Positions 40,226 to 49,586 of a stretch of DNA of 64,000 bases are shown in pieces. This stretch comes from an uncultured cyanobacterium. Lineage in GTDB: Bacteria; Cyanobacteriota; Cyanobacteriia; PCC-6307; Cyanobiaceae. Position 1 is the first letter of the stretch, and every line of letters starts with the position of its first letter. The notes beneath the pieces were generated by a model. The model worked only from the letters and a program-made list of their open reading frames with translations. It was not told the origin of the DNA and searched no databases. The DNA lies in NCBI GenBank assembly GCA_903882285.1, contig CAIRWM010000067.1:1-64000 (forward strand), in the 5' to 3' direction. Position numbers and translations under genes: made by a program.

Positions 40226-40394
40226 CGAAGGCTTTTGTAGCGGTTGCCACCGAATGAACGCTTGTGTCGCCGGCGCACGCCGGCTCCGGCCTGCGTAACT
40301 GTTTCTGTCAGATTGCCCAGATCCGGGCTCAGCACAGGAATGTTGCTGTTCGTGAGTGCTACCTTCCGATGCAGGTGCGTCGATCCTTACGTTC

Positions 40395-40916
40395 ATGCGC
40401 GATGCCATCAGCGGTCTGATCGGCCGCTACGACCAACTCGGTCGCTACTTCGATCGTTGCGCCATCGATCGCATCAACACCTGGTACTCCGAGTCTGGTG
40501 TGCGCCTGGCGGCGGTGGAGCTGATCAATCGTGAGGCCGCCACCATCGTGCGCGAAGCCTCGCAACGGCTTTGGCTCGAAGATCCCGAACTGCTCCTGCC
40601 CGGTGGCAACGCGTACACCACCCGCCGGCTGGCCGCCTGCCTACGCGATATGGATTATTTCCTGCGCTACGCCAGCTACGCCCTGATCGCTGACGACGTC
40701 ACGATCCTCGATGAGCGGGTGCTCAACGGACTGGACGACACGTATAAAAGCCTCGGGGTGCCTACCGGCCCCACCGTGCGCAGCATCGCCCTGCTCGGCC
40801 AAGTGGTCAGCGACATGCTCTCCGATGCCGGCGTGGCCGATGTTGCCGGCGTGGTGCGCACTCCCTTCGAGCATCTCTGCCGCGGTCTGGGCGCTAACAA
40901 CGTGCGTGCCCGCTGA
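40395..40916 (+). CDS. apcF: allophycocyanin beta-18-like phycobilisome core subunit
   Basis: PGGNAYTTRRLAACLRDMDYFLRYASYALIADD...DERVLNGLDDTYKSLGVPTGPTVRSI. Confidence 0.85.
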   Translation: MRDAISGLIGRYDQLGRYFDRCAIDRINTWYSESGVRLAAVELINREAATIVREASQRLWLEDPELLLPGGNAYTTRRLAACLRDMDYFLRYASYALIADDVTILDERVLNGLDDTYKSLGVPTGPTVRSIALLGQVVSDMLSDAGVADVAGVVRTPFEHLCRGLGANNVRAR

Positions 40917-41051
40917 ACCCCAATTTCTCAGCCACGCCGCTTGCCGGGCCGCTGGTCATCGGCCTGGCCGGCCGTCACCGGAGCGTCTCCTGGCTCGCCA
41001 GGGGGGGTTTAATGCTTAATCTCTGCCAACCTGTCCACCGCTGCCCCGGTC

Positions 41052-42242
41052 TTGCCTCAACCCGTGCTGCCCTCTGTGAATTCCTCCCACCGGCTCGGGC
41101 TGGATCCGATCAACACGCCGTCCCGGCTACTGCTGGGTCCAGGACCCTCCAACGCCCATCCCACGGTGTTGCAGGCCCTGGCGCGCACCCCGATCGGCCA
41201 CCTCGACCCCCTCTACATTCAGCTCATGGGCGAGGTGCAGGAACTGCTGCGCTACGTCTGGCAGACCGACAACCGCCTCACCATTCCGATGAGCGGTACC
41301 GGCAGTGCTGCCATGGAGGCCACCCTGGCCAACATGATCGAGCCCGGTGACAAAGTGCTGGTGGCGATTAAAGGCTACTTCGGCCTGCGCCTCGCCGACA
41401 TGGCCGGCCGCTACCGCGCCAAGGTGGTGACGATCGAAAGGCCCTGGGGCGAGGCCTTCAGTCTCGAAGAGCTCGAGCAGGCCCTGATCACCCACAAGCC
41501 GGCCATCCTGGCGATGGTGCATGCCGAGACCTCCACTGGCGTCTGCCAGCCGATGGAGGGGATCGGTGAGCTCTGCCGGCAGCACGACTGCCTGCTGGTG
41601 CTCGACACCGTCACCTCCCTGGGGGCGGTGCCGCTATTTCTCGACGCCTGGAAGGTGGATCTGGCCTACAGCTGCAGCCAGAAGGGGCTCAGCTGCCCCC
41701 CCGGGTTAGGTCCCTTCACGATGGGCCCCCGCGCCGAGGCGAAGCTGGCCGCCCGCTCCGGCAAGGTGCCCAACTGGTACCTCGATGTCTCCCTGCTCAA
41801 CCAGTACTGGGGCAGCGACCGCGTCTACCATCACACTGCCCCGGTGAACATGAACTTCGGCATGCGCGAGGCCCTGCGCCTGCTCGCCGAGGAGGGCCTG
41901 GAGAACGCCTGGACCCGACACCGCCGCAATGCCATGGCTTTGTGGACCGGCCTTGAGTCCCTCGGCCTGGAGCTGCTTGTGCCCGAGGAACTGCGCCTGC
42001 CCACCCTTACCACCGTGCATATCCCTGAGGGGGTGGACGGCAAGGCCTTCAGTCGCCACCTGCTTGACCACCATGGCATCGAGCTGGGCGGCGGCCTTGG
42101 TGCCCTGGCCGGCAAAGTGTGGCGCATCGGCCTGATGGGCTACAACAGCACCCCGGAAAACGTGGAGCGGCTGTTGAAACTGCTGCAGAGCGAACTCCCT
42201 GCCTTCCGGTCGTCGTCGCCGGCGATGGCCTCCGTCGGCTGA
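41052..42242 (+). CDS. alanine-glyoxylate/serine-glyoxylate aminotransferase family protein
   Basis: LLLGPGPSNAHPTVL; SCSQKGLSCPPGLGP PLP-lysine region. Confidence 0.88.
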   Translation: MPQPVLPSVNSSHRLGLDPINTPSRLLLGPGPSNAHPTVLQALARTPIGHLDPLYIQLMGEVQELLRYVWQTDNRLTIPMSGTGSAAMEATLANMIEPGDKVLVAIKGYFGLRLADMAGRYRAKVVTIERPWGEAFSLEELEQALITHKPAILAMVHAETSTGVCQPMEGIGELCRQHDCLLVLDTVTSLGAVPLFLDAWKVDLAYSCSQKGLSCPPGLGPFTMGPRAEAKLAARSGKVPNWYLDVSLLNQYWGSDRVYHHTAPVNMNFGMREALRLLAEEGLENAWTRHRRNAMALWTGLESLGLELLVPEELRLPTLTTVHIPEGVDGKAFSRHLLDHHGIELGGGLGALAGKVWRIGLMGYNSTPENVERLLKLLQSELPAFRSSSPAMASVG

Positions 42243-42250
42243 GGCTGGGC

Positions 42251-42751
42251 TCAGCCCTCAGGCCTTAGCCATGAGGGCTCAGTCTCCTGCCGGCGCCGCT
42301 GCCGGAACCAGTGCTCCAGCTGCTCGCGGGCCCGAGGGCTGCAGACTCCAGCGATCACCACCATCCGATGGTGGGCACTGGGATCGGCGGCCAGATCCAG
42401 GCAGCCTCCAAGGGCACCTCGCTTTGGATCGTCAGCTGCAAAGACCACCGTGCCGACCCGGGCCTGAATGAGGGCCCCGGCGCACATCGGACAGGGCTCG
42501 AGGGTCACCAACAGGGTGCAGTCGTTGAAGCGCCAGTCGTTGCGAGCGCCGGCCGCCTGGCGAAGGGCGATCAGTTCGGCGTGGCCCAGGGGATCCTGCG
42601 CGCGGTGGCGGCGGTTGCTGCCCCAGCCAAGGGCGCGGCCGGCGCCATCAAGCAGCACGGCAGCCACCGGGATCTCGCCTTCCTCGCCAGCCCGGGCCGC
42701 GCAGCGCAGCAGCCGGTCCATCCAGAGCTCGTGGGCCTGCGTGCTGTCCAT
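42251..42751 (-). CDS. tadA: tRNA-specific adenosine deaminase
   Basis: GHAELIALRQA and LEPCPMCAGALIQARV motifs. Confidence 0.9.
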   Translation of the reverse strand: MDSTQAHELWMDRLLRCAARAGEEGEIPVAAVLLDGAGRALGWGSNRRHRAQDPLGHAELIALRQAAGARNDWRFNDCTLLVTLEPCPMCAGALIQARVGTVVFAADDPKRGALGGCLDLAADPSAHHRMVVIAGVCSPRAREQLEHWFRQRRRQETEPSWLRPEG

Positions 42752-42873
42752 GCCTCCCTTGTAGCTGTCCGTCCACTTGGCACGCGGCAGAATGATGACC
42801 AGCGCGTCGTTCAGCCTCCACGTCTCTGCACGCCACTCCTCTGCCCACTCCTCCTCCCCTGACGACCCTCCCC

Positions 42874-44301
42874 ATGGTGGCCTCGCCCGTGCTTCCCCTC
42901 CCCGGGGAGAACGATGCCGCGGCACTGCCCCTGTTCGCCGATCCCCTGGCTCCGGATCCAGTCCTGGAGGAGTTTCTGCATCGTGCCTCCAGCCTGCTCA
43001 CCGACTGGCTTGGCACGGCAGGGGCACGCAGTCCGCTGCCAGCTCTGGCCCTGCTGCCCGACGTGGCCCCCGAGCGGCTGGGCCTCGGTGCTGAGCGCCT
43101 GCTCAGCGATCTTCAGTTGCTGATGGAGGGAGCCTTCAACCCCAACCATCCTGGGGCCCTGGCCCATCTCGATCCGCCACCCCTGGCGGCATCGGTGGCG
43201 GCGGATCTGATCTGCGCCGGGCTCAACAACAACCTGCTGGCCGAGGAGCTCTCGCCCAGCCTCACACGCCTGGAGCAGCAGCTGTGCGGCTGGCTGGCCG
43301 CCCGGCTGGCCCTGCCCGCGGGGGCCGGCGGGGTTGCCGCTAGCGGCGGGAGCCTCAGCAACCTGATGGCTCTGGTGACGGCGCGGCGGACACGCGGCCT
43401 CGGTAGCCATGGGCAGGCAGTGGTGCTCTGCAGCGAGGATGCCCATGTCTCCCTGGAGAAGGCGATCGCGGTGATGGGCCTGCCCGCCGAGGCCCTGCAG
43501 CGCCTCCCGGTCGATGCGGCCGGGCGTCTTGCGCCCGACGCCATGGCCGAACGTCTCGTACAGCTCGAGCAGGCCGCGATTCCGGTGATCGCCGTGGTGG
43601 CTACCGCTGGCACCACGGTGAGGGGCGCCATCGATCCGCTCGAGGAGATAGCCGCGCTCTGCCGCCGCCATGGTATTTGGCTGCATATTGATGGCGCCAT
43701 CGGCGCGGTGTTTGCCCTCGCGCCAGCCCAGCGCGTGCGGCTGCAGGGCCTGGAGCAGGCTGATTCGGTCACGGTGAACCCCCAGAAGCTGCTAGGCATC
43801 ACCAAGACCTCCTCGCTGTTGCTCCTGGCCGACCCCAGCCAGCTGGAGGCGGCCTTTGCCACGGGGCTGCCTTACATGGAGCCCAGCCGGGCCGGCGGCC
43901 ACGGCGGCGAGGCGGGCCTGCAGGGCAGCCGGCCGGCCGAGGTGCTCAAGCTCTGGCTGGGCCTGCGCCAGCTTGGCCAGCAGGGCATCGAGGCCTTGAT
44001 CGAGGCCGCCCTGCAGCGGCGGTGCCTGCTGGAGCAGCGGCTCGCGGTTGACGATCGCCTGCGGCTGCTCGGCGGGCCGCTGCATCTGCTCGCCTTCCGC
44101 CCGGCCGGCTGCAGCGCCGCCGCGGCGGAGGAGTGGTCGGCCCGCACCCGCCAGCAGCTGCTGGCCGAGGAGCTGATGCTCTCGCGTCCGCTCTACCGCG
44201 GCCGGTACCACCTCAAGGCGGTGCTGGGCAATCCCCACACCCGCCCGGAGGATCTGGAGCGACTCGCCCACGCCATTCACGCCAGCATTGCCAATGTCTG
44301 A
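42874..44301 (+). CDS. pyridoxal-dependent (group II-like) amino acid decarboxylase
   Basis: GGSLSNLMALVTAR, WLHIDGAIGAVFAL, VTVNPQKLLGITKTSSLLL. Confidence 0.82.
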   Translation: MVASPVLPLPGENDAAALPLFADPLAPDPVLEEFLHRASSLLTDWLGTAGARSPLPALALLPDVAPERLGLGAERLLSDLQLLMEGAFNPNHPGALAHLDPPPLAASVAADLICAGLNNNLLAEELSPSLTRLEQQLCGWLAARLALPAGAGGVAASGGSLSNLMALVTARRTRGLGSHGQAVVLCSEDAHVSLEKAIAVMGLPAEALQRLPVDAAGRLAPDAMAERLVQLEQAAIPVIAVVATAGTTVRGAIDPLEEIAALCRRHGIWLHIDGAIGAVFALAPAQRVRLQGLEQADSVTVNPQKLLGITKTSSLLLLADPSQLEAAFATGLPYMEPSRAGGHGGEAGLQGSRPAEVLKLWLGLRQLGQQGIEALIEAALQRRCLLEQRLAVDDRLRLLGGPLHLLAFRPAGCSAAAAEEWSARTRQQLLAEELMLSRPLYRGRYHLKAVLGNPHTRPEDLERLAHAIHASIANV

Positions 44302-44521
44302 GACTCCTCCCGCTGGACGGGCCCGTTGGGTGGCGATCGTCACCGGGGCACTCTCGATCCTGATCGGGGTGCTCTATCTCTCCCTCATCACGGTGCTGGA
44401 TAGTCGCGGTCCGCTGCTTCCCCCTCCGCCTGAGGCTTTGGGCGGCGCCCCTCAGGCCGTGGCGGCAACCGCAGCCCCTGGCGCTGCAGCGGTTCCACCA
44501 CCCGTTGAAGGGCCGCCTTGA
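44294..44521 (+). CDS. small single-TM hypothetical protein
   Basis: MSETPPAGRARWVAIVTGALSILIGVLYLSLI; overlaps the convergent GTPase gene. Confidence 0.45.
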   Translation: MSETPPAGRARWVAIVTGALSILIGVLYLSLITVLDSRGPLLPPPPEALGGAPQAVAATAAPGAAAVPPPVEGPP

Positions 44522-45995
44522 GGAACGAGCGCAGCACGTCCTCGCGGCGGTTGAGGTCGTACTCGCGCTGCAGCACCTCCTGCAGGCCGCCGTCGCCCCA
44601 GTCCTGATCCTGCTTGAAGTAGGTGATAAAGCTGCGGCCGGCCACGCGGGTTAGCCAGGCGGCGCTGACGGCCTGCAGGGCCCGGGTCATCAGCACCGCC
44701 GGCAGATTCAGGCTCAGGGCACTGGTGAGCAGGGCCACGCCCCCCTTGATGAGCCCCAGGCTGGCGAGGGTGCGCCCCACGGAGAGGGCAAGATCCTGGG
44801 CGGAGACGCGATCGAGACTCACCCCGTAAAGGCGGCCGATCTCCACGACCATCTGGGCGTTCACGGCGGCGGTGGCCAGCAGATCCACCCCCGGCAGCGG
44901 TGTGACCACCACCACGCTTGCGCCGATCCACATGTAGCGATCCACAATCTGCTCGGCGTCCTGCCGCCGCTGGCGATCCAGCAGCGCCCGGCTGGCCTCC
45001 CCCAGCTGACGGCACTGCAGCAGCAAGTTGTCGGCAATCAGCTCCTCACCGTCGGCATGCAGCACGCTGGCGATGCGGCGCAGTAGGGCCTCCACCTCCG
45101 GCATGGGCTGGCGGGGACGGCCGCCGGGCATGGGCACGCTCTGGGGGGCGGCGCTGGCGGGGATCACGTCTTCGGCGGCCAGACGGCCCTGGCAGCGCCG
45201 GCGCAGGAGGGCGAGCAGCCGTTCCTCCTCGCGCTCACCGCGCAGGTCGCACTTGTTCAGCACCAGCAGAAGCCGCTTACCCAGTCCCGCCAGGGCCTCA
45301 AACACCTCCATCTCGGCGGCGCGCAGGTCGCCGTCGACCACGAGCAGCAACAGATCGGCGCGGGCGGCCTGGCGACGCGCGAGCCGCTCGCGATCTGCCC
45401 CTTCGCCGCCCGCCTCCAGGATTCCCGGGGTGTCCTCAAGGATCACCGCCCGCTCCAGGCCCTTGAGCCGCAGCCGGTAGCGTGCCGTAGTGATTGTGGA
45501 GCCCATCGCCGCCCCCACCTGCCCCACCAGCTTGTTGAGAAGGGCCCGGATGAGGGAGGTCTTGCCGGCCGAGCCGGTGCCGAACACCACGATCACCAGA
45601 TCGCCGCGCTCCAGCTCCGTCTGCATGCGCTGCCGTTCCTGGCTCAGGGCCTCGCGTTCCACCGCATCGCGAACGCGTTCCAGGGTGCGGTCAATCGAGC
45701 CGAGGCTACGCTCGGCGGCTTCGCGCCGGTTGCGGGAGGGGCGCAAGTCCGGGCCACCCTTGGCTCCTCCGCGGCCAGCGGATCGCCGCCAGGCCTGCAG
45801 CCAGGGCCAGCCGATCTGAGCGGCGGCGAGCAGCAGCGCAGCCAGGACAATTAGCAGCAGTGGACCCACCAACCAGCTGGGCAGCCAGTAGCTGAGTTGC
45901 CAGAGCAGTTGGTTGATCGCCTGCAGCACCACGCCGCCGAGGATCAACACCAGCAGCCCCAGGGCGATCCAGAGCCAGAGGCGGCGGGGCAGCAT
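44388..45995 (-). CDS. membrane-associated GTP-binding protein with YcjF/DUF697-like C-terminus
   Basis: VFGTGSAGKTSLIRALLNK P-loop, EDTPGI, NKCD; N-terminal TM segments. Confidence 0.8.
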   Translation of the reverse strand: MLPRRLWLWIALGLLVLILGGVVLQAINQLLWQLSYWLPSWLVGPLLLIVLAALLLAAAQIGWPWLQAWRRSAGRGGAKGGPDLRPSRNRREAAERSLGSIDRTLERVRDAVEREALSQERQRMQTELERGDLVIVVFGTGSAGKTSLIRALLNKLVGQVGAAMGSTITTARYRLRLKGLERAVILEDTPGILEAGGEGADRERLARRQAARADLLLLVVDGDLRAAEMEVFEALAGLGKRLLLVLNKCDLRGEREEERLLALLRRRCQGRLAAEDVIPASAAPQSVPMPGGRPRQPMPEVEALLRRIASVLHADGEELIADNLLLQCRQLGEASRALLDRQRRQDAEQIVDRYMWIGASVVVVTPLPGVDLLATAAVNAQMVVEIGRLYGVSLDRVSAQDLALSVGRTLASLGLIKGGVALLTSALSLNLPAVLMTRALQAVSAAWLTRVAGRSFITYFKQDQDWGDGGLQEVLQREYDLNRREDVLRSFLKAALQRVVEPLQRQGLRLPPRPEGRRPKPQAEGEAADRDYPAP

Positions 45996-48208
45996 CAGGA
46001 CGCCGCTTCGGCCGAGCGGACGATCTCACCCCAGAGCGAGGCCGCCAGGGCGCTAGTGGCCCGGGTGGGGCTGTTGTCGTCGTTGCCGAGCCAGACGCCC
46101 ATCACCCAGTGGCGCTGGGGATCGAAGCCGACGAACAGCAGGTCGCGGCCTTCGTTGGTGGTGCCGGTCTTGCCGCCCACTCCACCGGGCGCAAAGGCGG
46201 CGGTGCCGGTGCCGCCGTTCACCACCGACTGCAGCATCGAGCGCATCGCCTCGGCGCTGGCAGGGCGCAGCACCCTCCGGCCGTGGTTGGTGGCCACTTG
46301 CTGGTTGCCCTCCGCCCCACGACAGCGGACGCCACGGGCGGGTTGGGGCCGGCCCGATCCTGCGGCTGGGCGGCTGGGGGCCTCGCCGTTACGGTGGCAT
46401 TGCTCCGCATCGGTGAGCTGCCGGATCGTGCTCGGGACCTGCCAGGTGCCGTTGTTGGCCACCGCCCCATAGGCCCCCGTGAGTTCCAGCAGGGTGACCT
46501 CGCTCTGGCCCAGGGCCAGGCCTGGCACCGGCTGCAGCGACGAGGTGATGCCAAGGTCGTGGGCCTTCTGCACCACCGCCTCCAGGCCCACCCGCTGGGC
46601 GATCCGCAGGGCGGCGGTATTGCTGCTGATCGCCAGGGCCTGCCTCAGGCTGAGGCTGCCACCACAATCGCTCTCGAACCGCTGGCCACGCCAGGTGAAG
46701 GGCGCGCAGCTGATCGGATCGGAAGGCCGTGCCCCCTGCTCAAGGGCGACCAGGTAGGGGATCAGCTTGAAGGTGCTGCCGGGCTGGCGCAGGGCCATGG
46801 TCGCCCGATTGAACTGGCTTTGGCGGTAGTCGCGGCCGCCGGCGATCGCCAGGATGCCGCCGTTGCGGCTATCGAGCACCACCACCGCCCCCTGACTTAC
46901 GCCGAGCGAGCGGCTGGAATCGATCCGCTCCCGCAAGCGCCGCTCCACCAGCTCTTGCAGCGCCGGATCAAGATGGCTGTCGATCAGGTAGTTGCCCTCG
47001 GCAGCAACATCCTCGCCCACCAGGCGGTCGAGGTCGCGGCGCACCTGGTCGCTGTAGAAGGGAGCCGCCCGGCGCTGGCTGGACCGGCAGGCGTCGCCGG
47101 CCAGGCGGATCGGCCGGCGACGCGCCATGCGGGCCTGGTCGGCCGAGATGCGTCCGGTGTCCGCCATCTTGACCAGCACCTGATTGCGGCTCGCCAGGGC
47201 TGCCTCGGGGGAGAAGCAGGGGTCGTAGGCGTTAGGGGAGGGCAGCAGGCCCACCAGCAGGGCGGCTTCCTCGAGCTGCAGACCTGCAGCTGGCTTGCCG
47301 AACAGGCGCCGCGCTGCGTCCTCGAAGCCCCAGCCGGCTCCCAGGTAGACGCGGTTTAAGTAACTGAGCAGCAGGTCGTGTTTGCTGAAGCGGGCCTCCA
47401 GCTGCAGCGCCACCAGTAGTTCGCGCCACTTGCGTCCGAGGGTCTCCCCCTGGCCCACCTGGTCGGGGTAGAGGCTGCGGGCCAGCTGCTGGGTGAGGGT
47501 GCTGCCCCCCTCCAGGACCCGTCCACCCAGCAGATTGGTGGCCAGGGCGCGGCCGGTGCCGATCGGGTCCACCCCGGGATGCCACCAGAACCGGCTGTCC
47601 TCACTGGCGAGCAGGGCGTCGATCAGAACCCGCGGGTAGTCCCCAAGGCGCTTTAGCTCGCGGTGGCGCTGATCGTCGGCGGAGGCGATCGGCCTACCGC
47701 TGCGGTCGTAGATCACCAGCGGTCCCCGAACCGTTGCCAAGCTGCCTCGGATCGGCAGGGTCAGCATCGAGAGGGAAAGCAGCAGGCTGCCGCCGCTGGC
47801 CACGGTCACCAGGGCCAGGGCGCTGAAGCGGCCCAGCCGCTGCCAGCGGGGGGAGGCGGGCTGCAGGAAGGTGAGTTCCGGCAGCCCGCCCTGCTGGTTC
47901 GGCCCGAAGCGCACGCTGTCGCCATCGCGCAGCAGCAGCTCCTGCACCCGGCGGCCCTGCCACCAGATCCCGTTGGTGGATCCCTGATCTCGCAACAGCC
48001 AATGGCGGCCACGCTGCTCCAGCAGGGCGTGATGACGGCTGACCGCGCCGTGGTCGATGGCGAGATCACTGCTGGGATTGCGGCCGATGCGGTAGCAACC
48101 GCCATGCAGGACCTGCCGCCGCAGCGGTGCATCGGGCTGATGGATCTCCACCAGGGCGTCGTTGGGACGGCTCAGGGCACTTAACCGTTGGCGCAGGGAC
48201 TCAACCAC
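45995..48208 (-). CDS. class A penicillin-binding protein with N-terminal FHA domain
   Basis: FHA motif GRNPSSDLAIDHGAVSRHHALLEQRG...STNG; transglycosylase EDSRFWWHPGVD and GGSTLTQQLARSL; transpeptidase PGSTFKLI, SSN, KTGTTNEGRD. Confidence 0.9.
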   Translation of the reverse strand: MVESLRQRLSALSRPNDALVEIHQPDAPLRRQVLHGGCYRIGRNPSSDLAIDHGAVSRHHALLEQRGRHWLLRDQGSTNGIWWQGRRVQELLLRDGDSVRFGPNQQGGLPELTFLQPASPRWQRLGRFSALALVTVASGGSLLLSLSMLTLPIRGSLATVRGPLVIYDRSGRPIASADDQRHRELKRLGDYPRVLIDALLASEDSRFWWHPGVDPIGTGRALATNLLGGRVLEGGSTLTQQLARSLYPDQVGQGETLGRKWRELLVALQLEARFSKHDLLLSYLNRVYLGAGWGFEDAARRLFGKPAAGLQLEEAALLVGLLPSPNAYDPCFSPEAALASRNQVLVKMADTGRISADQARMARRRPIRLAGDACRSSQRRAAPFYSDQVRRDLDRLVGEDVAAEGNYLIDSHLDPALQELVERRLRERIDSSRSLGVSQGAVVVLDSRNGGILAIAGGRDYRQSQFNRATMALRQPGSTFKLIPYLVALEQGARPSDPISCAPFTWRGQRFESDCGGSLSLRQALAISSNTAALRIAQRVGLEAVVQKAHDLGITSSLQPVPGLALGQSEVTLLELTGAYGAVANNGTWQVPSTIRQLTDAEQCHRNGEAPSRPAAGSGRPQPARGVRCRGAEGNQQVATNHGRRVLRPASAEAMRSMLQSVVNGGTGTAAFAPGGVGGKTGTTNEGRDLLFVGFDPQRHWVMGVWLGNDDNSPTRATSALAASLWGEIVRSAEAAS

Positions 48209-48671
48209 GGCGCTCCGGCGGGGGACGCAGCTGATCCAGCAGCAGGCAGACCACGGCAAGGTTGATCGCCACGTCGGCGACGTTGAAGATCGGGAAGGAG
48301 AACGGCACGATCTCCAGAAAGTCCACCACCGATCCCAGCCGCCAGCGATCCAACCCGTTGCCGGCGGCTCCGGCCAGCATGAAACCGGCGGCGAGCCGGG
48401 CCCAGAGACTTCCCGGCGGTCGCAGCAGCAGCCAGCCGACCACCGCCAGGCTGACCAGGGCACTGATCCAGCCCAGGGCCACGCTGTTGCCGCTGAGCAG
48501 ACTGAAGGCGGCCCCGGTGTTGCTGACGCGCTGCAACTGCAGCAGCCCAGGCAAGAAGGGGGCCACGACCCCCGGCGGTAAATGGCTCAGGGCCCAGGCC
48601 TTGCTGAGCTGATCGAGCAGCAGCAGGGCGGCAGCGACCCCCCAGGGCAAGCAGCGACGAGCCCGAATCAC
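48201..48671 (-). CDS. lspA: lipoprotein signal peptidase
   Basis: LLDQLSKAWA, RVSNTGAAFSLLSGN, VVDFLEIVPFSFPIFNVADVAI. Confidence 0.93.
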   Translation of the reverse strand: MIRARRCLPWGVAAALLLLDQLSKAWALSHLPPGVVAPFLPGLLQLQRVSNTGAAFSLLSGNSVALGWISALVSLAVVGWLLLRPPGSLWARLAAGFMLAGAAGNGLDRWRLGSVVDFLEIVPFSFPIFNVADVAINLAVVCLLLDQLRPPPERRG

Positions 48672-49246
48672 GATTCGATCAGCAGCAGGCGGCGCAGCAG
48701 CCAGGCCAGCACGCCCACGGCACAGCAGAGCAGCAGCTGAGGCAGTAACGCCAGGCTGTAGCCCACCACGAGCACCATGAGGTTGCCGTCCCAGCGGCCC
48801 GCCAGCCCTCCGATCAGCAGGTTCGTGAGGCCGCAGAGGTGGATCACCACCAGGCCACCCACCGCCACCACCGCCAGGGTGAAGGGGTCGTTCATGCCCT
48901 CCTGGCGCGCCAGCCGGCCCGTCACCCAGGCGGCCGGCACGAAACCGGCCAGGTAGCCGAAGCCAGGATCCACGAGATAGCCGACGCCGCCGCCTTCGTG
49001 GAAGACCGGCAACTGGAAGAGGCCGACACTGAGGTACGCCACCGCTGCCAGCAGGGCACTGCGTGGACCGCCCACCAGGGCCGTGAGCAGCAGGGCCGGA
49101 ACCTGCAGGGTGACGCCGAGAGGTCGGATCGCCCAGCCGGCAGCGTCATGGAAGGGCACAGCCGCCTGGATCAGGCCCCCCACCACGATCAGCAACAGGC
49201 CGGCGATCGCGCCGCTCCAGGTGGCAAGGGCTCGCAACGACTCCAT
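48668..49246 (-). CDS. bioY: BioY-family biotin transporter
   Basis: Multi-TM; FHEGGGVGYLVDPGFGYLAGFVPAAWVTGRL. Confidence 0.85.
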   Translation of the reverse strand: MESLRALATWSGAIAGLLLIVVGGLIQAAVPFHDAAGWAIRPLGVTLQVPALLLTALVGGPRSALLAAVAYLSVGLFQLPVFHEGGGVGYLVDPGFGYLAGFVPAAWVTGRLARQEGMNDPFTLAVVAVGGLVVIHLCGLTNLLIGGLAGRWDGNLMVLVVGYSLALLPQLLLCCAVGVLAWLLRRLLLIES

Positions 49247-49304
49247 CCATGGCAGACGACCATCCTGCTGCAGCTAGGTTCGCCTGAGAAGGGGTGAGGG
49301 CCGC

Positions 49305-49586
49305 TTGGCGAACGAAGCGCTGGAATTGGCCGGGGGCAACGACGCCGACGCAGGTTCCGCGGACGCGGGCCCGAGCTTCCAGATCGGCGACCAGGTCCGG
49401 CTCCAAGGCAACCCCGCCTATCTCAAGAGCGCCGACCCGATGCCGATGCTGCGTCCCCCGGATCTGATCGATCCCGAGGACAGCGGCACGGTGGTGGAGC
49501 TGCGGGCCCTTGAGCAACTGGCCGTGCGCTTCCGTCGCGGTACCTTCCTACTGGAGCGGACCCAACTCAGGCCGGCGGCGGACTGA
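49305..49586 (+). CDS. SipA-like (DUF3148) regulatory protein
   Basis: FQIGDQVRLQGNPAYLKSADPMPMLRPPDLI...RFRRGTFLLE; TTG start. Confidence 0.75.
   Translation: MANEALELAGGNDADAGSADAGPSFQIGDQVRLQGNPAYLKSADPMPMLRPPDLIDPEDSGTVVELRALEQLAVRFRRGTFLLERTQLRPAAD

Noticed and set aside
46109-47359. 416-aa plus-strand ORF opposite the PBP gene
   Set aside because: Shadow frame; PBP motifs occupy the minus strand.
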